Positions 6,471-13,480 are shown, counted from the stretch's first letter. The stretch: 21,778 nt of DNA from an uncultured Coriobacteriales bacterium (GCA_934654475.1 CAKUFZ010000029.1:1-21778), one strand, 5' to 3'. The notes: generated from the sequence alone by a model not told the origin. Made by a program: numbers and translations.

Positions 6471-7247
6471 CTAGTACGACACCTGGCAGGGAAGGCCGAG
6501 GGCGCGCACGCGTTCGGCGATGGCGTCGAGCATCTCCGCTGGGGCCTTCTCGAGGCCTTGGGCGGGCGTGGGACGGTCGATGGTGTAGATGGTGACTGCC
6601 TGCGGTGCGATGCGCTTGAGCGCCTCCAGCCAGGGGGCAACGTACTCATCGCCGGTGTTGTCGCAGCTCCTGCCCTCATACGAGCCGCGCAGGAAGATGG
6701 TCTGCACGATGACGTGCCCCTTGTAGGAGGCGAGCGTCTCAATCTGGTGTTCCACGTCGTAGGGGCAGCAGGGGCGGTCGAGGAACTCGATGAAGTCGGG
6801 GTCCACGGTGTCGAGCTTGAGGATGTTGTCGTCCACAAGCATGAGCGCCTCGCGCACGGCGGAGCGGTCGGCCATGGTGGCGTTGGAGAGCACGGCGATC
6901 TTGCAGCCGGGGGCGTACTGGTCGCGCAGGCGCACCGTGGCGCGCACTGCCTCGGGGAACGAGGGCGCCGCCGTGGGTTCGCCGTTGCCGGAGAACGTGA
7001 TGACGTCGGGCAACATGCCGGCCTCGCTCATCTCGCGCAGCTTCGCCTCGAGGGCCGCCTCGTATTCCTCGGCACTCACGCAGCCCTCATGGGTGCGGCG
7101 TTCGGCGTTGAAGCCGTCCTCGCAGTACAGGCAGTCGAACGTGCAGATCTTGCCCGACGCCGGCATGAGGTTGACGCCTAGCGACACTCCCAGGCGGCGG
7201 CTGTGGATAGGCCCGTACACGGGACCGGGGTGCAACTTCGTAGGCAT
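6471..7247 (-). CDS. Radical SAM protein, COG0731 (TYW1/wyosine-synthase-like) family
   Basis: A 258-aa radical SAM enzyme. The [4Fe-4S]/SAM motif CTFDCLYC has Cys35, Cys39 and Cys42. It is preceded by GPIHSRRLGVSLGVNL, typical of bacterial COG0731 proteins, and followed by the Gly-rich SAM-binding strand TFSGNGEPT. Later conserved-looking elements are VLSNAT, LKLDTVDPDF and IVQTIFLRG. Known archaeal relatives make wyosine in tRNA-Phe; the role of short bacterial members is unsettled, so no substrate is assigned. Start ATG 7247 follows GAGAGGAAG; the frame is open further upstream but reads there into unrelated intergenic sequence. Stand-alone gene; cytoplasmic and oxygen-sensitive by family. 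Confidence 0.85.
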   Translation of the reverse strand: MPTKLHPGPVYGPIHSRRLGVSLGVNLMPASGKICTFDCLYCEDGFNAERRTHEGCVSAEEYEAALEAKLREMSEAGMLPDVITFSGNGEPTAAPSFPEAVRATVRLRDQYAPGCKIAVLSNATMADRSAVREALMLVDDNILKLDTVDPDFIEFLDRPCCPYDVEHQIETLASYKGHVIVQTIFLRGSYEGRSCDNTGDEYVAPWLEALKRIAPQAVTIYTIDRPTPAQGLEKAPAEMLDAIAERVRALGLPCQVSY

Positions 7248-7349
7248 GGCGGCTTCCTCTCTTCGACGCAAACTGCCTGCATGGTAGCGCACACGCGGTC
7301 CCGCGGCCCGCACGTTGTGTGAAAGTTGGCGGACGTCACGCCACAAGGG

Positions 7350-7560
7350 GAGATGTTTCCGCAAAACCGGGGTTCTCCAGCCGCGCTCGAGGGTGTTGCG
7401 GGGGCTGTCGCGAGACCGAGCGTGGCCGGTCGATTCAACGCGACAACAAAATACCTGGTAGAACGCTTGCCCTGTTTTACGTGCGGCATACCGGGCGGGC
7501 GGTTGCCTTTCGCTGCCCGTCCGAAGCGGCTGGAGAACCCCCAAAACGCGGAAGTATCTC
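7350..7560. repeat. Inverted-repeat element with 35-bp arms and 141-bp loop
   Basis: The arm at 7350-7384 and the reverse complement of 7526-7560 match at 27 of 35 positions. The inner 16 bp (GGGGTTCTCCAGCCGC and its complement) and the TTCCGC and GAGAT blocks are perfect. The mismatches are concentrated in one hexamer, AAAACC against GTTTTG, which looks like an internal inversion. A TTTTTT follows the right arm. It could be a MITE-like or palindromic intergenic element, or a structured RNA of about 215 nt ending in a terminator-like U run. Confidence 0.75.
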
Positions 7561-7641
7561 GACTTTTTTACCCCCGAGGCGGTTTTGAGCAGCCGTCCTC
7601 GCGCCGAAGGGGAAAGAAGTTGGCATTCCGCCACTTTCTTC

Positions 7642-7656
7642 GCGCTATTATTGCGC
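7642..7656 (+). promoter_or_regulatory. Dyad overlapping a -10-like TATTAT upstream of the LysR fusion
   Basis: GCGC-TATTATT-GCGC; TATTAT (7646-7651) matches the -10 consensus at five of six positions. TTGGCA lies 20 bp upstream, a longer spacer than usual. Nearby GCAATTGC and GCATTGC fit LysR-type AT-centred dyads. Autoregulation is plausible but unproven. Confidence 0.35.
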
Positions 7657-7707
7657 AAGCGGAGCAATTGCATTGCACGGCATGGGCTTCAGGGGAGGGA
7701 AGCGGGC

Positions 7708-9987
7708 ATGCAGTACGACTATCTGGATGAGTTTCTTGCCGTGGCTCGTGAGGGCACGCTTTCGGCTGCCGCTTCGAAGCTTGGCGTTTCGCAGCCTTCT
7801 TTGGGCCGGCATTTGAGCTCGCTTGAGGCTGAGCTGGGCGTTCGTCTTTTGGATCGCGGGCCTCAAGGGGTGCGCCTCACAACTGTGGGGGAGATTGCCC
7901 TGCCCGTGGCCGATGCGATCCATGCTCTCGAAGAGTCGCTCGTCGAGCATTTCAAAGACCCTGAACGCCGCGTTCGCGAGCGTGTGCTTGCCGTCGGGTG
8001 CTCCTATCTCGATGAGTATATGTATCGGCTCATGGACAAGGTCTGCGATCGCCTCAAAGACGAAGGCTATGCCGTTCGCCTTGAGGTTTCCAAGCTTCCG
8101 GCCGATGAGAACGTGACGCGCCTGCTGCTCAACCGCGACCTTGACGCGGTGATTTGCCTGAGGGGCCAAACTCCTGAGGTACAAAACGATTCATGCTTTG
8201 AAACCGATTTGGCCCCCATGCATGCGGGTGTTGTCGTGCAGGAAGGCTCGCTCCTCATTTCGCGTGGCAGCCTTGCGCTCGAGGATGTGATCGACAGCGT
8301 GTTCACGCTTGGTCACGAGCCTGGTCAGCATGCGTTGTGGGATGAGTTCCTGCGTGCATGCGACACACGCGGGCTTCCGGCCCCTGCGTTTCGTGCCCAG
8401 CGCAGGGGTTCGCGTCGCAGCGAGGGCGCCTACGGTCATCGCGCTTCCGAAGCCTCCGAAGCCAGAGGAAACCAGCCGTTTGACGGACGCGAGGAGACGC
8501 GTTCTTCTGCGGCGGGCGCTCCTGCCCGTTCGAATGACTTGTACCTGACGGTGTGCGACCCGCTTCATCCCGTGACGCATGCTCCAGGGCAGACGGCTCT
8601 CCCTCTTGTCGATTTTGCCTACGACGTCGTGGTGCTCGTTCGTGCTGACGACGGGGCGGCCCGCCGCGCGTCCGAAGTTGCGCGGGAAGTGTCGCTTGGC
8701 GCCGGTGCGCCCAAGCCGGCGCGCCAGCAAAACATGTACGTCGCGTTGCCTAAATCAGACATGTGCGTGGGGACGCTCAGCCGTGCCGAACGGGGACAGT
8801 ATCTCTCTCAGGTCCTTGATGAGCCCGAGGTGCCCCAAGACCTGGTGCTTCCTGATGGCACGGTGGTTGACAAGGTGTATGTTGCATTGCGAAATCGCCT
8901 CAACCGCATCGGGGACGGCTTGTCAGGCGATCCGGTGAACACGAGCTTCGAGGCCATCATGCATCTCTGGAGCCCCGAGGAGGCCCAGGCTTATCTTGAG
9001 ATGCCCATGCTCGAGTACTTCACCGCGTACGACTACGCGGTCGATTCGGGAAGAGACCTGGCGCAGTGCGAGCGCATCTGCGAAGACCTGGCGAAGCGCA
9101 ATCTCATCTGCCGCGTGATGCGCGGTGGAGTGCCCCATTATTTCTTGCTTGCATGGACGTATGGTATCTGGGAGTTCATGATCAAAAGCTACGAGAAGGG
9201 CTTTCTTAACTGGGGCATTTACGGTTATGACCTGGGCAGCGCCTCCAGGTTTCCTACCATGCGAGTCTGCCCGGTGGGTCCCGAGGCGGTGCGGGGCGGC
9301 CACCTGAGCCCCTACTGGGATTGGCGCTCGCTCATCGAGAGGCAAGAGCTCATATGCATGGCTCCTTGCCAGTGCCAGGTGTCCAATGAGGTTGAGGCCG
9401 GCGTCGCCCCCGTCGGGCCATCTGGGCAAAGGGGTCTGTGCCTTACATTTGGCGACATGGCTCGGTATTGGCTGGAAAATGGCAACGGCATAGAAATTTC
9501 CAAGCAGGAATGCCTGGATAGGGCAAATGCCGCGATATATAAATCTGGCTGCATCGCGCAGGCAATCTATAGCAAGAACCCTGAAGTCATGTGTTTTTGC
9601 GATGCCGTGTACTGCCATGTGCTGGCAGGGGTGAAGTCGACATGCGGAGCCGCTCCGTCCATGCCGCTAGCGTCTGCCTATAGGTTGGCGTGCGATATGG
9701 ATGTGTGCCTGCATTGCGGGGCATGCGTGCGGGTGTGCCCGATGCATGCCGTGACGATGGGCCGAGATAGCGTTCCCGATGCCGGTCCTACCTGCGTGCA
9801 TTGCGGCCGATGCGTGCTTGCGTGCCCGACGGGCGCCCGCATCCTGGTGGAGAAGGACCATGGTCCTGAGGCGCGCTTGCCCGAGGACCTGCTCGAGGAC
9901 TACCGCTGGCGTTCAGAAGACCGCATGGCCTGCGGCTACATCAATGATTTCACGAAGTCGACGATTGACGTGTGGGCGGGCATGTAG
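7708..9987 (+). CDS. LysR-type regulator fused to a multi-cluster Fe-S protein
   Basis: A 759-aa single open frame. Residues 1-61 are a LysR wing-helix domain (DEFLAVAREGTLSAAASKLG, QPSLGRHLSSLEAELG). Residues about 92-340 resemble the LysR effector domain (VLAVGCSYLDEY, LDAVICLRG, VVVLVRADD) and are interrupted by a polar Ser/Arg/Glu-rich stretch (about 230-275). Residues 343-759 are full-length paralogues of the two Fe-S proteins downstream: a wing-helix-like segment (434-492), a CxC...C...CxCx4C set (Cys554, 556, 578, 629, 631, 636), then two ferredoxin-type CxxCxxCxxxCP motifs (Cys667-677 and 696-706). LysR proteins are usually about 300 aa without metal centres. ATG 7708 follows GGGGAGGG. 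The likely role is a redox-responsive regulator or enzyme-regulator hybrid (inference). No signal peptide; cytoplasmic. The mini-LysR gene follows 15 nt later. Confidence 0.85.
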   Translation: MQYDYLDEFLAVAREGTLSAAASKLGVSQPSLGRHLSSLEAELGVRLLDRGPQGVRLTTVGEIALPVADAIHALEESLVEHFKDPERRVRERVLAVGCSYLDEYMYRLMDKVCDRLKDEGYAVRLEVSKLPADENVTRLLLNRDLDAVICLRGQTPEVQNDSCFETDLAPMHAGVVVQEGSLLISRGSLALEDVIDSVFTLGHEPGQHALWDEFLRACDTRGLPAPAFRAQRRGSRRSEGAYGHRASEASEARGNQPFDGREETRSSAAGAPARSNDLYLTVCDPLHPVTHAPGQTALPLVDFAYDVVVLVRADDGAARRASEVAREVSLGAGAPKPARQQNMYVALPKSDMCVGTLSRAERGQYLSQVLDEPEVPQDLVLPDGTVVDKVYVALRNRLNRIGDGLSGDPVNTSFEAIMHLWSPEEAQAYLEMPMLEYFTAYDYAVDSGRDLAQCERICEDLAKRNLICRVMRGGVPHYFLLAWTYGIWEFMIKSYEKGFLNWGIYGYDLGSASRFPTMRVCPVGPEAVRGGHLSPYWDWRSLIERQELICMAPCQCQVSNEVEAGVAPVGPSGQRGLCLTFGDMARYWLENGNGIEISKQECLDRANAAIYKSGCIAQAIYSKNPEVMCFCDAVYCHVLAGVKSTCGAAPSMPLASAYRLACDMDVCLHCGACVRVCPMHAVTMGRDSVPDAGPTCVHCGRCVLACPTGARILVEKDHGPEARLPEDLLEDYRWRSEDRMACGYINDFTKSTIDVWAGM

Positions 9988-10002
9988 GATGGGGGCGCTT
10001 GC

Positions 10003-10263
10003 ATGATAGGTGATTATCTGTATGAGTTTGCCGTAGTGGCGCGTCGGCAGAACATGGCCCGCGCCGCGCTGGAGCTGGGGTTGTCGACCTCTTCGCTTGC
10101 CCGGCATATGACGGCGCTCGAAAGTGAACTGCATGCCAACTTGCTTGAGCGCACGGCGAGTGGCGTACGTCTTACCGAGGACGGTCGCTATACGCTCGCG
10201 GTGGCGTTGAAGATTGCCGAGCTCGGCGAGGGGCTTGAGGAACGTCTGCGCATGGATGAATAG
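10003..10263 (+). CDS. Mini-LysR: LysR DNA-binding domain without effector domain
   Basis: An 86-aa protein covering only the LysR wing-helix domain and the start of the linker helix (DYLYEFAVVARRQNMARAALELG, STSSLARHMTALESEL, ERTASGVRLTEDG). It resembles the first 80 residues of the upstream LysR fusion closely enough to suggest duplication. It starts 15 nt after that gene with GGGGG upstream of ATG, so the two are probably co-transcribed. Downstream sequence contains no effector domain in any frame, so this is either a functional stand-alone domain that could bind the same sites or pair with the fusion, or the remnant of a second fusion whose Fe-S half is the next gene. Confidence 0.75.
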   Translation: MIGDYLYEFAVVARRQNMARAALELGLSTSSLARHMTALESELHANLLERTASGVRLTEDGRYTLAVALKIAELGEGLEERLRMDE

Positions 10264-10310
10264 CCTGATTCAAATCTGCAACAGCCTGCCTGCACAATTG
10301 CTCGAGCGTT

Positions 10311-10322
10311 GCACATCTGTGC
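10311..10322. promoter_or_regulatory. Dyad operator candidate upstream of the Tat Fe-S gene
   Basis: GCACATCTGTGC is a perfect 5-2-5 inverted repeat in the 143-bp gap between the mini-LysR and the Tat Fe-S gene. A -10-like TATTCT lies at 10348-10353 but lacks a good -35, which suits an activator-dependent promoter. A similar dyad (GGCAC-GTT-GTGCC, 11899) precedes the third Fe-S gene. Confidence 0.4.
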
Positions 10323-10406
10323 GGGAACGTTTTCATCGTTCGGCTTGTATTCTCTACCTTGACAGGCGACGCGGGGAGGCGCCGCCAAAGGGAGAGAGGA
10401 CCCATC

Positions 10407-11798
10407 ATGGAAGATATCACCCGCCGTACGTTCCTCGGCACCGCAGCCGCAGCAGGCGCTGTCGCCGCATTGGGCATGGAGGCCGCTGCTCCCAAGGCGG
10501 CTCAGGCCGACTCCGCTTTTGAGGACGCCCCCTGGGGCGGCACCTCTGAGGACATCTATGCTCCTTCTGGGCGCATTGACCCTGTTAAGGCCATGACCGA
10601 CCTTACCCGCGACGAGCTGCAGGCCATGCTTCTCGACGAGGCCGAGGTCACCGAGGACGTCGTGTGCGACGACGGCACGGTCGTCCCCGCGCTTTATGTG
10701 CGCCTGCGCAACCGCTTCAACCGCGTGGGTATCGGCATTGGCTCGCAGATCACCAACGAGACCGGCGCCGCTTGGGCCAACGTCATGAGCAACTGGAGCG
10801 AGGAGGAGGCCGAGGCCTACCTGGCTGCCCCTCTGTTCAAGCTCTTCACTGTCCAGGATTACGTCGCCCTCACCGGCAAGTCCTACGAGGATGCCGAGGC
10901 GATTCTCGATCAGATGGCCTCGCACTCTCTCATCAGCTGCTTCCCGCGCGCCGGCGTGAAGCAGTACTACGTGCTCGCGCCGCTTTGGGGCATGTGGGAG
11001 TTCAACATGGACATCTTCGACGCTGACTGGTGTAACGAATTCAACGCCAGCCTCGGTGCCGACTTCGCCCCCGCCGCAGTGCAGTCCATTCGACCCCTGT
11101 GCCAGATTGTGCCTGTGGGCGAAGAGGTTGTCGACGGTGAGATGACGCCCTACTCCAGCTGGCGCGAGACGCTTGCCAAGAATGAGACGTTTGCCCTGTC
11201 GCCCTGCCAGTGCCGCCTTGAGAAGACCGTGACTGGCAAGAACGTGTGCGATGATGCCCACAAGGACCGCACTGAGACCTGCATTTCCGTGGGTGAAATC
11301 GCTCAGTTCTTTATCGAGCGCGGCATCGGCCGTGAAATCACGCGCGACGAGGCCGTTGAGACGATTGAGACGTCCATCGACGCCGGCCTTGTCGTGGAGC
11401 AGCTCTTCTCCAAGCGCAGCGAGGTCATTTGCCAGTGCCATGGCGATTGCTGCAAGCTGCTGACCACCTATGTGGCCCTGGGTGGCGCCGGCAACATGAT
11501 GGAGAACATCTCCAACTACAACCTGGCTTACGACAAGGACACCTGCATCGGCTGCGGCGCGTGCGTGCAGCGTTGCCCCATGTTTGCCATCACCCTTAAC
11601 GACGAGGGCAAGTGCGAGATGAACCGTCAGTGCGTGCGCTGCGGCCAGTGCGCGCTCGTGTGCCCCGTGAGCGCCCGTTCGCTTGTTCCCAAGCCCACCG
11701 AGCAGCTCATCGAGCTGCCTGAGGACATGTTCGACGACTACAAGCAGTTCTCCGAGCTGCGTATGGCCGAGGGCTACATCGTCGATTACGTGGGCTAA
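10407..11798 (+). CDS. Tat-exported multi-cluster Fe-S protein
   Basis: A 463-aa protein with a twin-arginine signal TRRTFLG (Arg6, Arg7), an Ala-rich hydrophobic stretch (11-28) and a probable cleavage site after AAQA (about residue 34). The mature part carries a conserved segment (DDGTVVPALYVRLRNRFNRVG), a wing-helix-like domain (about 130-200), a CxC...C...CxCx3-4C cysteine set (Cys267, 269, 292, 342, 344, 348/349) and two complete ferredoxin motifs (Cys380/383/386/390 and 409/412/415/419), enough for two [4Fe-4S] clusters plus a possible third site. There is no membrane anchor or catalytic domain, so it is probably an electron-transfer or sensing subunit outside the membrane whose partner is not visible. 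ATG 10407 follows GGGAGAGAGGA; an ATG-less extension to 10359 would bury the Tat signal. Confidence 0.85.
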   Translation: MEDITRRTFLGTAAAAGAVAALGMEAAAPKAAQADSAFEDAPWGGTSEDIYAPSGRIDPVKAMTDLTRDELQAMLLDEAEVTEDVVCDDGTVVPALYVRLRNRFNRVGIGIGSQITNETGAAWANVMSNWSEEEAEAYLAAPLFKLFTVQDYVALTGKSYEDAEAILDQMASHSLISCFPRAGVKQYYVLAPLWGMWEFNMDIFDADWCNEFNASLGADFAPAAVQSIRPLCQIVPVGEEVVDGEMTPYSSWRETLAKNETFALSPCQCRLEKTVTGKNVCDDAHKDRTETCISVGEIAQFFIERGIGREITRDEAVETIETSIDAGLVVEQLFSKRSEVICQCHGDCCKLLTTYVALGGAGNMMENISNYNLAYDKDTCIGCGACVQRCPMFAITLNDEGKCEMNRQCVRCGQCALVCPVSARSLVPKPTEQLIELPEDMFDDYKQFSELRMAEGYIVDYVG

Positions 11799-11830
11799 AA
11801 GTTTGCCCTGGTAGGGCCTGCAACTCATCG

Positions 11831-11896
11831 ATGTCATAACGCCGGGCTGTTTCTGTATACATCCCCCTGCTTCAGGAGCAGCCCGGCGTTCGACAT
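11831..11896. terminator. Long hairpin after the Tat Fe-S gene, lacking a U tract
   Basis: AACGCCGGGCTG (11838-11849) and CAGCCCGGCGTT (11879-11890) are perfectly complementary, and ATGTC/GACAT extend the stem to 17 bp with a small bulge. The 29-nt loop contains GTATAC and CCTG-CTT-CAGG. It lies 32 nt after the stop codon, where a terminator is expected, but no T run follows. It could be a factor-dependent terminator, an mRNA-stabilising stem or a palindromic repeat. Confidence 0.6.
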
Positions 11897-11898
11897 AA

Positions 11899-11984
11899 GG
11901 CACGTTGTGCCGGAGCGCTTATTCAGCCGTCCATTAAAAGCAAGACTTCCGCGCCTATTTTTGCGCGTAACCAGGCCTGCTTTT
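11899..11984. promoter_or_regulatory. Nested dyads upstream of the cytoplasmic Fe-S gene
   Basis: GGCAC-GTT-GTGCC (11899-11911) is a perfect dyad. AAAAGCA (11936) pairs with TGCTTTT (11978) and encloses CGCGC-CTATTTTT-GCGCG (11950-11967). Together with the 11831 hairpin, almost the whole 239-bp gap is palindromic, suggesting operator and attenuator elements. Confidence 0.45.
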
Positions 11985-12037
11985 GTGGGCGGCTGTTTTG
12001 CGCTGGGGAAATAAGGGATAGAGAAGGAGAATCGCAT

Positions 12038-13156
12038 ATGGTTGCTCAGAACGTCCCAGAGGTCTACGTCAAGCTTCAGGAGCTGCTCGATCGCCAGGCG
12101 TTTGGCTTCGGCAAGACGCAGGAGGGCCACGAGTACGAGGTGCTCAAGAGGTTCTTTACCGAAGACGAGGCTGCCCTCGTGCTTGAGATGGAGCCTGACA
12201 AGCTTTTTACGGCTGCTGAATTTGCCGAGCGCACGGGTCGCAGTGAGGAAGAGGCCGCCGCAATCCTTGACACGCTGGCAATGAAGGGCCTTATTTTCCG
12301 TCGCCGCACCGAGGGCGAGCCTCTGCGCTACCGCATTGTGCCGTTTGCCCACGGTGTCATCGAGTTCAGCATCGACCAGGTGCTCAACGACCTCGAGACG
12401 GGCAACACCGAGTGGCTTCAGCATTATCTTGCCTGGTACACCGAGACATGGGGCAAGCAGTGGTGGGGTTCCTCCGAGGTGCCGTTCTTCCGCTCGGTGC
12501 CCATCAGCAAGTCTGTCGTCGAGGGCGGGGAGCTTCTTCCCTACGACAGCGCGGAGGACATCATTCGTTCCAAGAAGCGCTGGGCTGTTGGCCTGTGCCT
12601 GTGCCGCGTCGAGACTGCGGCCACCGGCGGCTATGACGACCCGCGCAAGGAGACCTGCATGGTCTTCGACGAAATGGCGAACTATTACCTCGACCGCGGC
12701 ATCGCCCGTGAGATCACCATGCAGGAAGCACTCGACCTCGTGCGTGAGAGCGTTGAGATGGGCTATATGATCCACGTGACCAACAGCCAGGAGTGCGAGG
12801 TCATGTGCAGCTGCGATACGCGCGTCTGCGGCCTGCTGCAGTCGATGAAGGCGTTCGGCGGCCCCGCCACCAGGAACGAGTCGCACTATTACGTTGAGAT
12901 TGACAAGGACAAGTGCCTGGGCGACGGCACCTGCATCGAGAGTTGTCCGTGCGGTGCGATCTTCATTGGTGAAGACGGTAAGTCGGCGTACGACCCCAAG
13001 TTGTGTGTGGGTTGCGGCCAGTGCGTCAATGCGTGTCCCAAGGCTGCACGCAAGCTTGTCATCAAGCCCGAGTCTGAGCTTCGCGAGCTCCAGCCGACGC
13101 TCTTCCAGGCCTACGAGGAGATGGAGGGCCTGCGCCGGGAAGCGGGTCAGTTCTAA
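12038..13156 (+). CDS. Cytoplasmic multi-cluster Fe-S protein with Asp-substituted ferredoxin motif
   Basis: A 372-aa third paralogue without a signal peptide. The wing-helix-like domain (about 40-115: LFTAAEFAERTGRSEEEAAAILDTLAMKGLIFRR pattern) is the clearest of the three. It is followed by a CxC...C...CxCx4C set (Cys187, 189, 207, 257, 259, 264), a first ferredoxin motif CLGDGTCIESCP (293-304) in which the second cysteine is Asp296, and a second, complete motif CVGCGQCVNACP (323-334). An Asp at this position is known as a cluster ligand in Pyrococcus furiosus ferredoxin, giving an exchangeable 3Fe/4Fe cluster. ATG 12038 follows AGAAGGAG. The separate hairpin-rich upstream region suggests its own transcript. 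Partner and substrate unknown. Confidence 0.85.
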   Translation: MVAQNVPEVYVKLQELLDRQAFGFGKTQEGHEYEVLKRFFTEDEAALVLEMEPDKLFTAAEFAERTGRSEEEAAAILDTLAMKGLIFRRRTEGEPLRYRIVPFAHGVIEFSIDQVLNDLETGNTEWLQHYLAWYTETWGKQWWGSSEVPFFRSVPISKSVVEGGELLPYDSAEDIIRSKKRWAVGLCLCRVETAATGGYDDPRKETCMVFDEMANYYLDRGIAREITMQEALDLVRESVEMGYMIHVTNSQECEVMCSCDTRVCGLLQSMKAFGGPATRNESHYYVEIDKDKCLGDGTCIESCPCGAIFIGEDGKSAYDPKLCVGCGQCVNACPKAARKLVIKPESELRELQPTLFQAYEEMEGLRREAGQF

Positions 13157-13215
13157 AAGCTGATTAGTGCTTCACCTGCCGGGACTGTGCGTTCCATCTG
13201 CATGTCGCTCTAACA

Positions 13216-13254
13216 CCCCCCGTTTTCCAACCCGTGTGAGTTGGGAAGCGGGGG
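13216..13254 (+). terminator. Terminator of the Fe-S cluster
   Basis: CCCCCGTTTTCCAAC pairs with GTTGGGAAGCGGGGG (two non-Watson-Crick positions), followed by TCTCGCTTTAT. It lies 60 nt after the stop of the third Fe-S gene. Confidence 0.7.
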
Positions 13255-13311
13255 TCTCGCTTTATGGGGCGACGGGCGGTGTTCGGCTGCCGTCTTGGAC
13301 GGCCTGGCGTG

Positions 13312-13435
13312 AACTTCGCGTCAGCGGTGAGAAGTTTTGGGCGCAACTTCCCCTTATCGGCGAGAAGTTCATGCGTCAACTTCTCGTCAGTGACGAGAAG
13401 TTTTGGCTGTAACTTCCCCTCGATGGCGAGAAGTT
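13312..13435. repeat. 33-bp-periodic AACTTC/GAAGTT inverted-repeat array
   Basis: AACTT starts at 13312, 13345, 13378 and 13411, and AAGTT at 13332, 13365, 13398 and 13431: both series are exactly 33 bp apart. Adjacent half-sites form three GAAGTT-N8-AACTTC dyads, each able to fold as a hairpin, and four wider AACTTC-N13-GAAGTT dyads. Spacer sequences are only partly conserved. The array fills the promoter region of the ATPase gene; the last half-site falls where a -35 box would lie for a TATATG at 13452. On the minus strand it reads as 11-residue repeats, but there is no gene there. Confidence 0.85.
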
Positions 13436-13480
13436 GTAGACTAGCATGCTGTATATGCACGTGCGAGGAGGGGACGGGGT

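Larger units (their letters stand above)
7248..7707. other. Divergent intergenic region, 460 bp, with a long inverted repeat
   Basis: Between the leftward radical SAM gene and the rightward LysR fusion. It contains the 35-bp inverted arms at 7350 and 7526, a T6 run at 7564-7569 and an AT-rich dyad with TATTAT at 7642. Open frames cross it on both strands but without ribosome sites or recognisable domains. Confidence 0.7.

Noticed and set aside
4895..6838. Long minus-strand ORF crossing the poly-G tract and the hypothetical gene
   Set aside because: Low-complexity Pro/Ser/Thr/Arg composition, spans two terminators and an unrelated gene, no start signal.
13312..13435. CRISPR array
   Set aside because: Half-sites of 6 bp at 33-bp steps with partly conserved spacers do not fit repeat-spacer structure.
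13164..13460. Minus-strand ORF with 11-residue repeats across the 33-bp array
   Set aside because: No ribosome site or recognisable domain; the repeats are the DNA array itself in a frame of period three.
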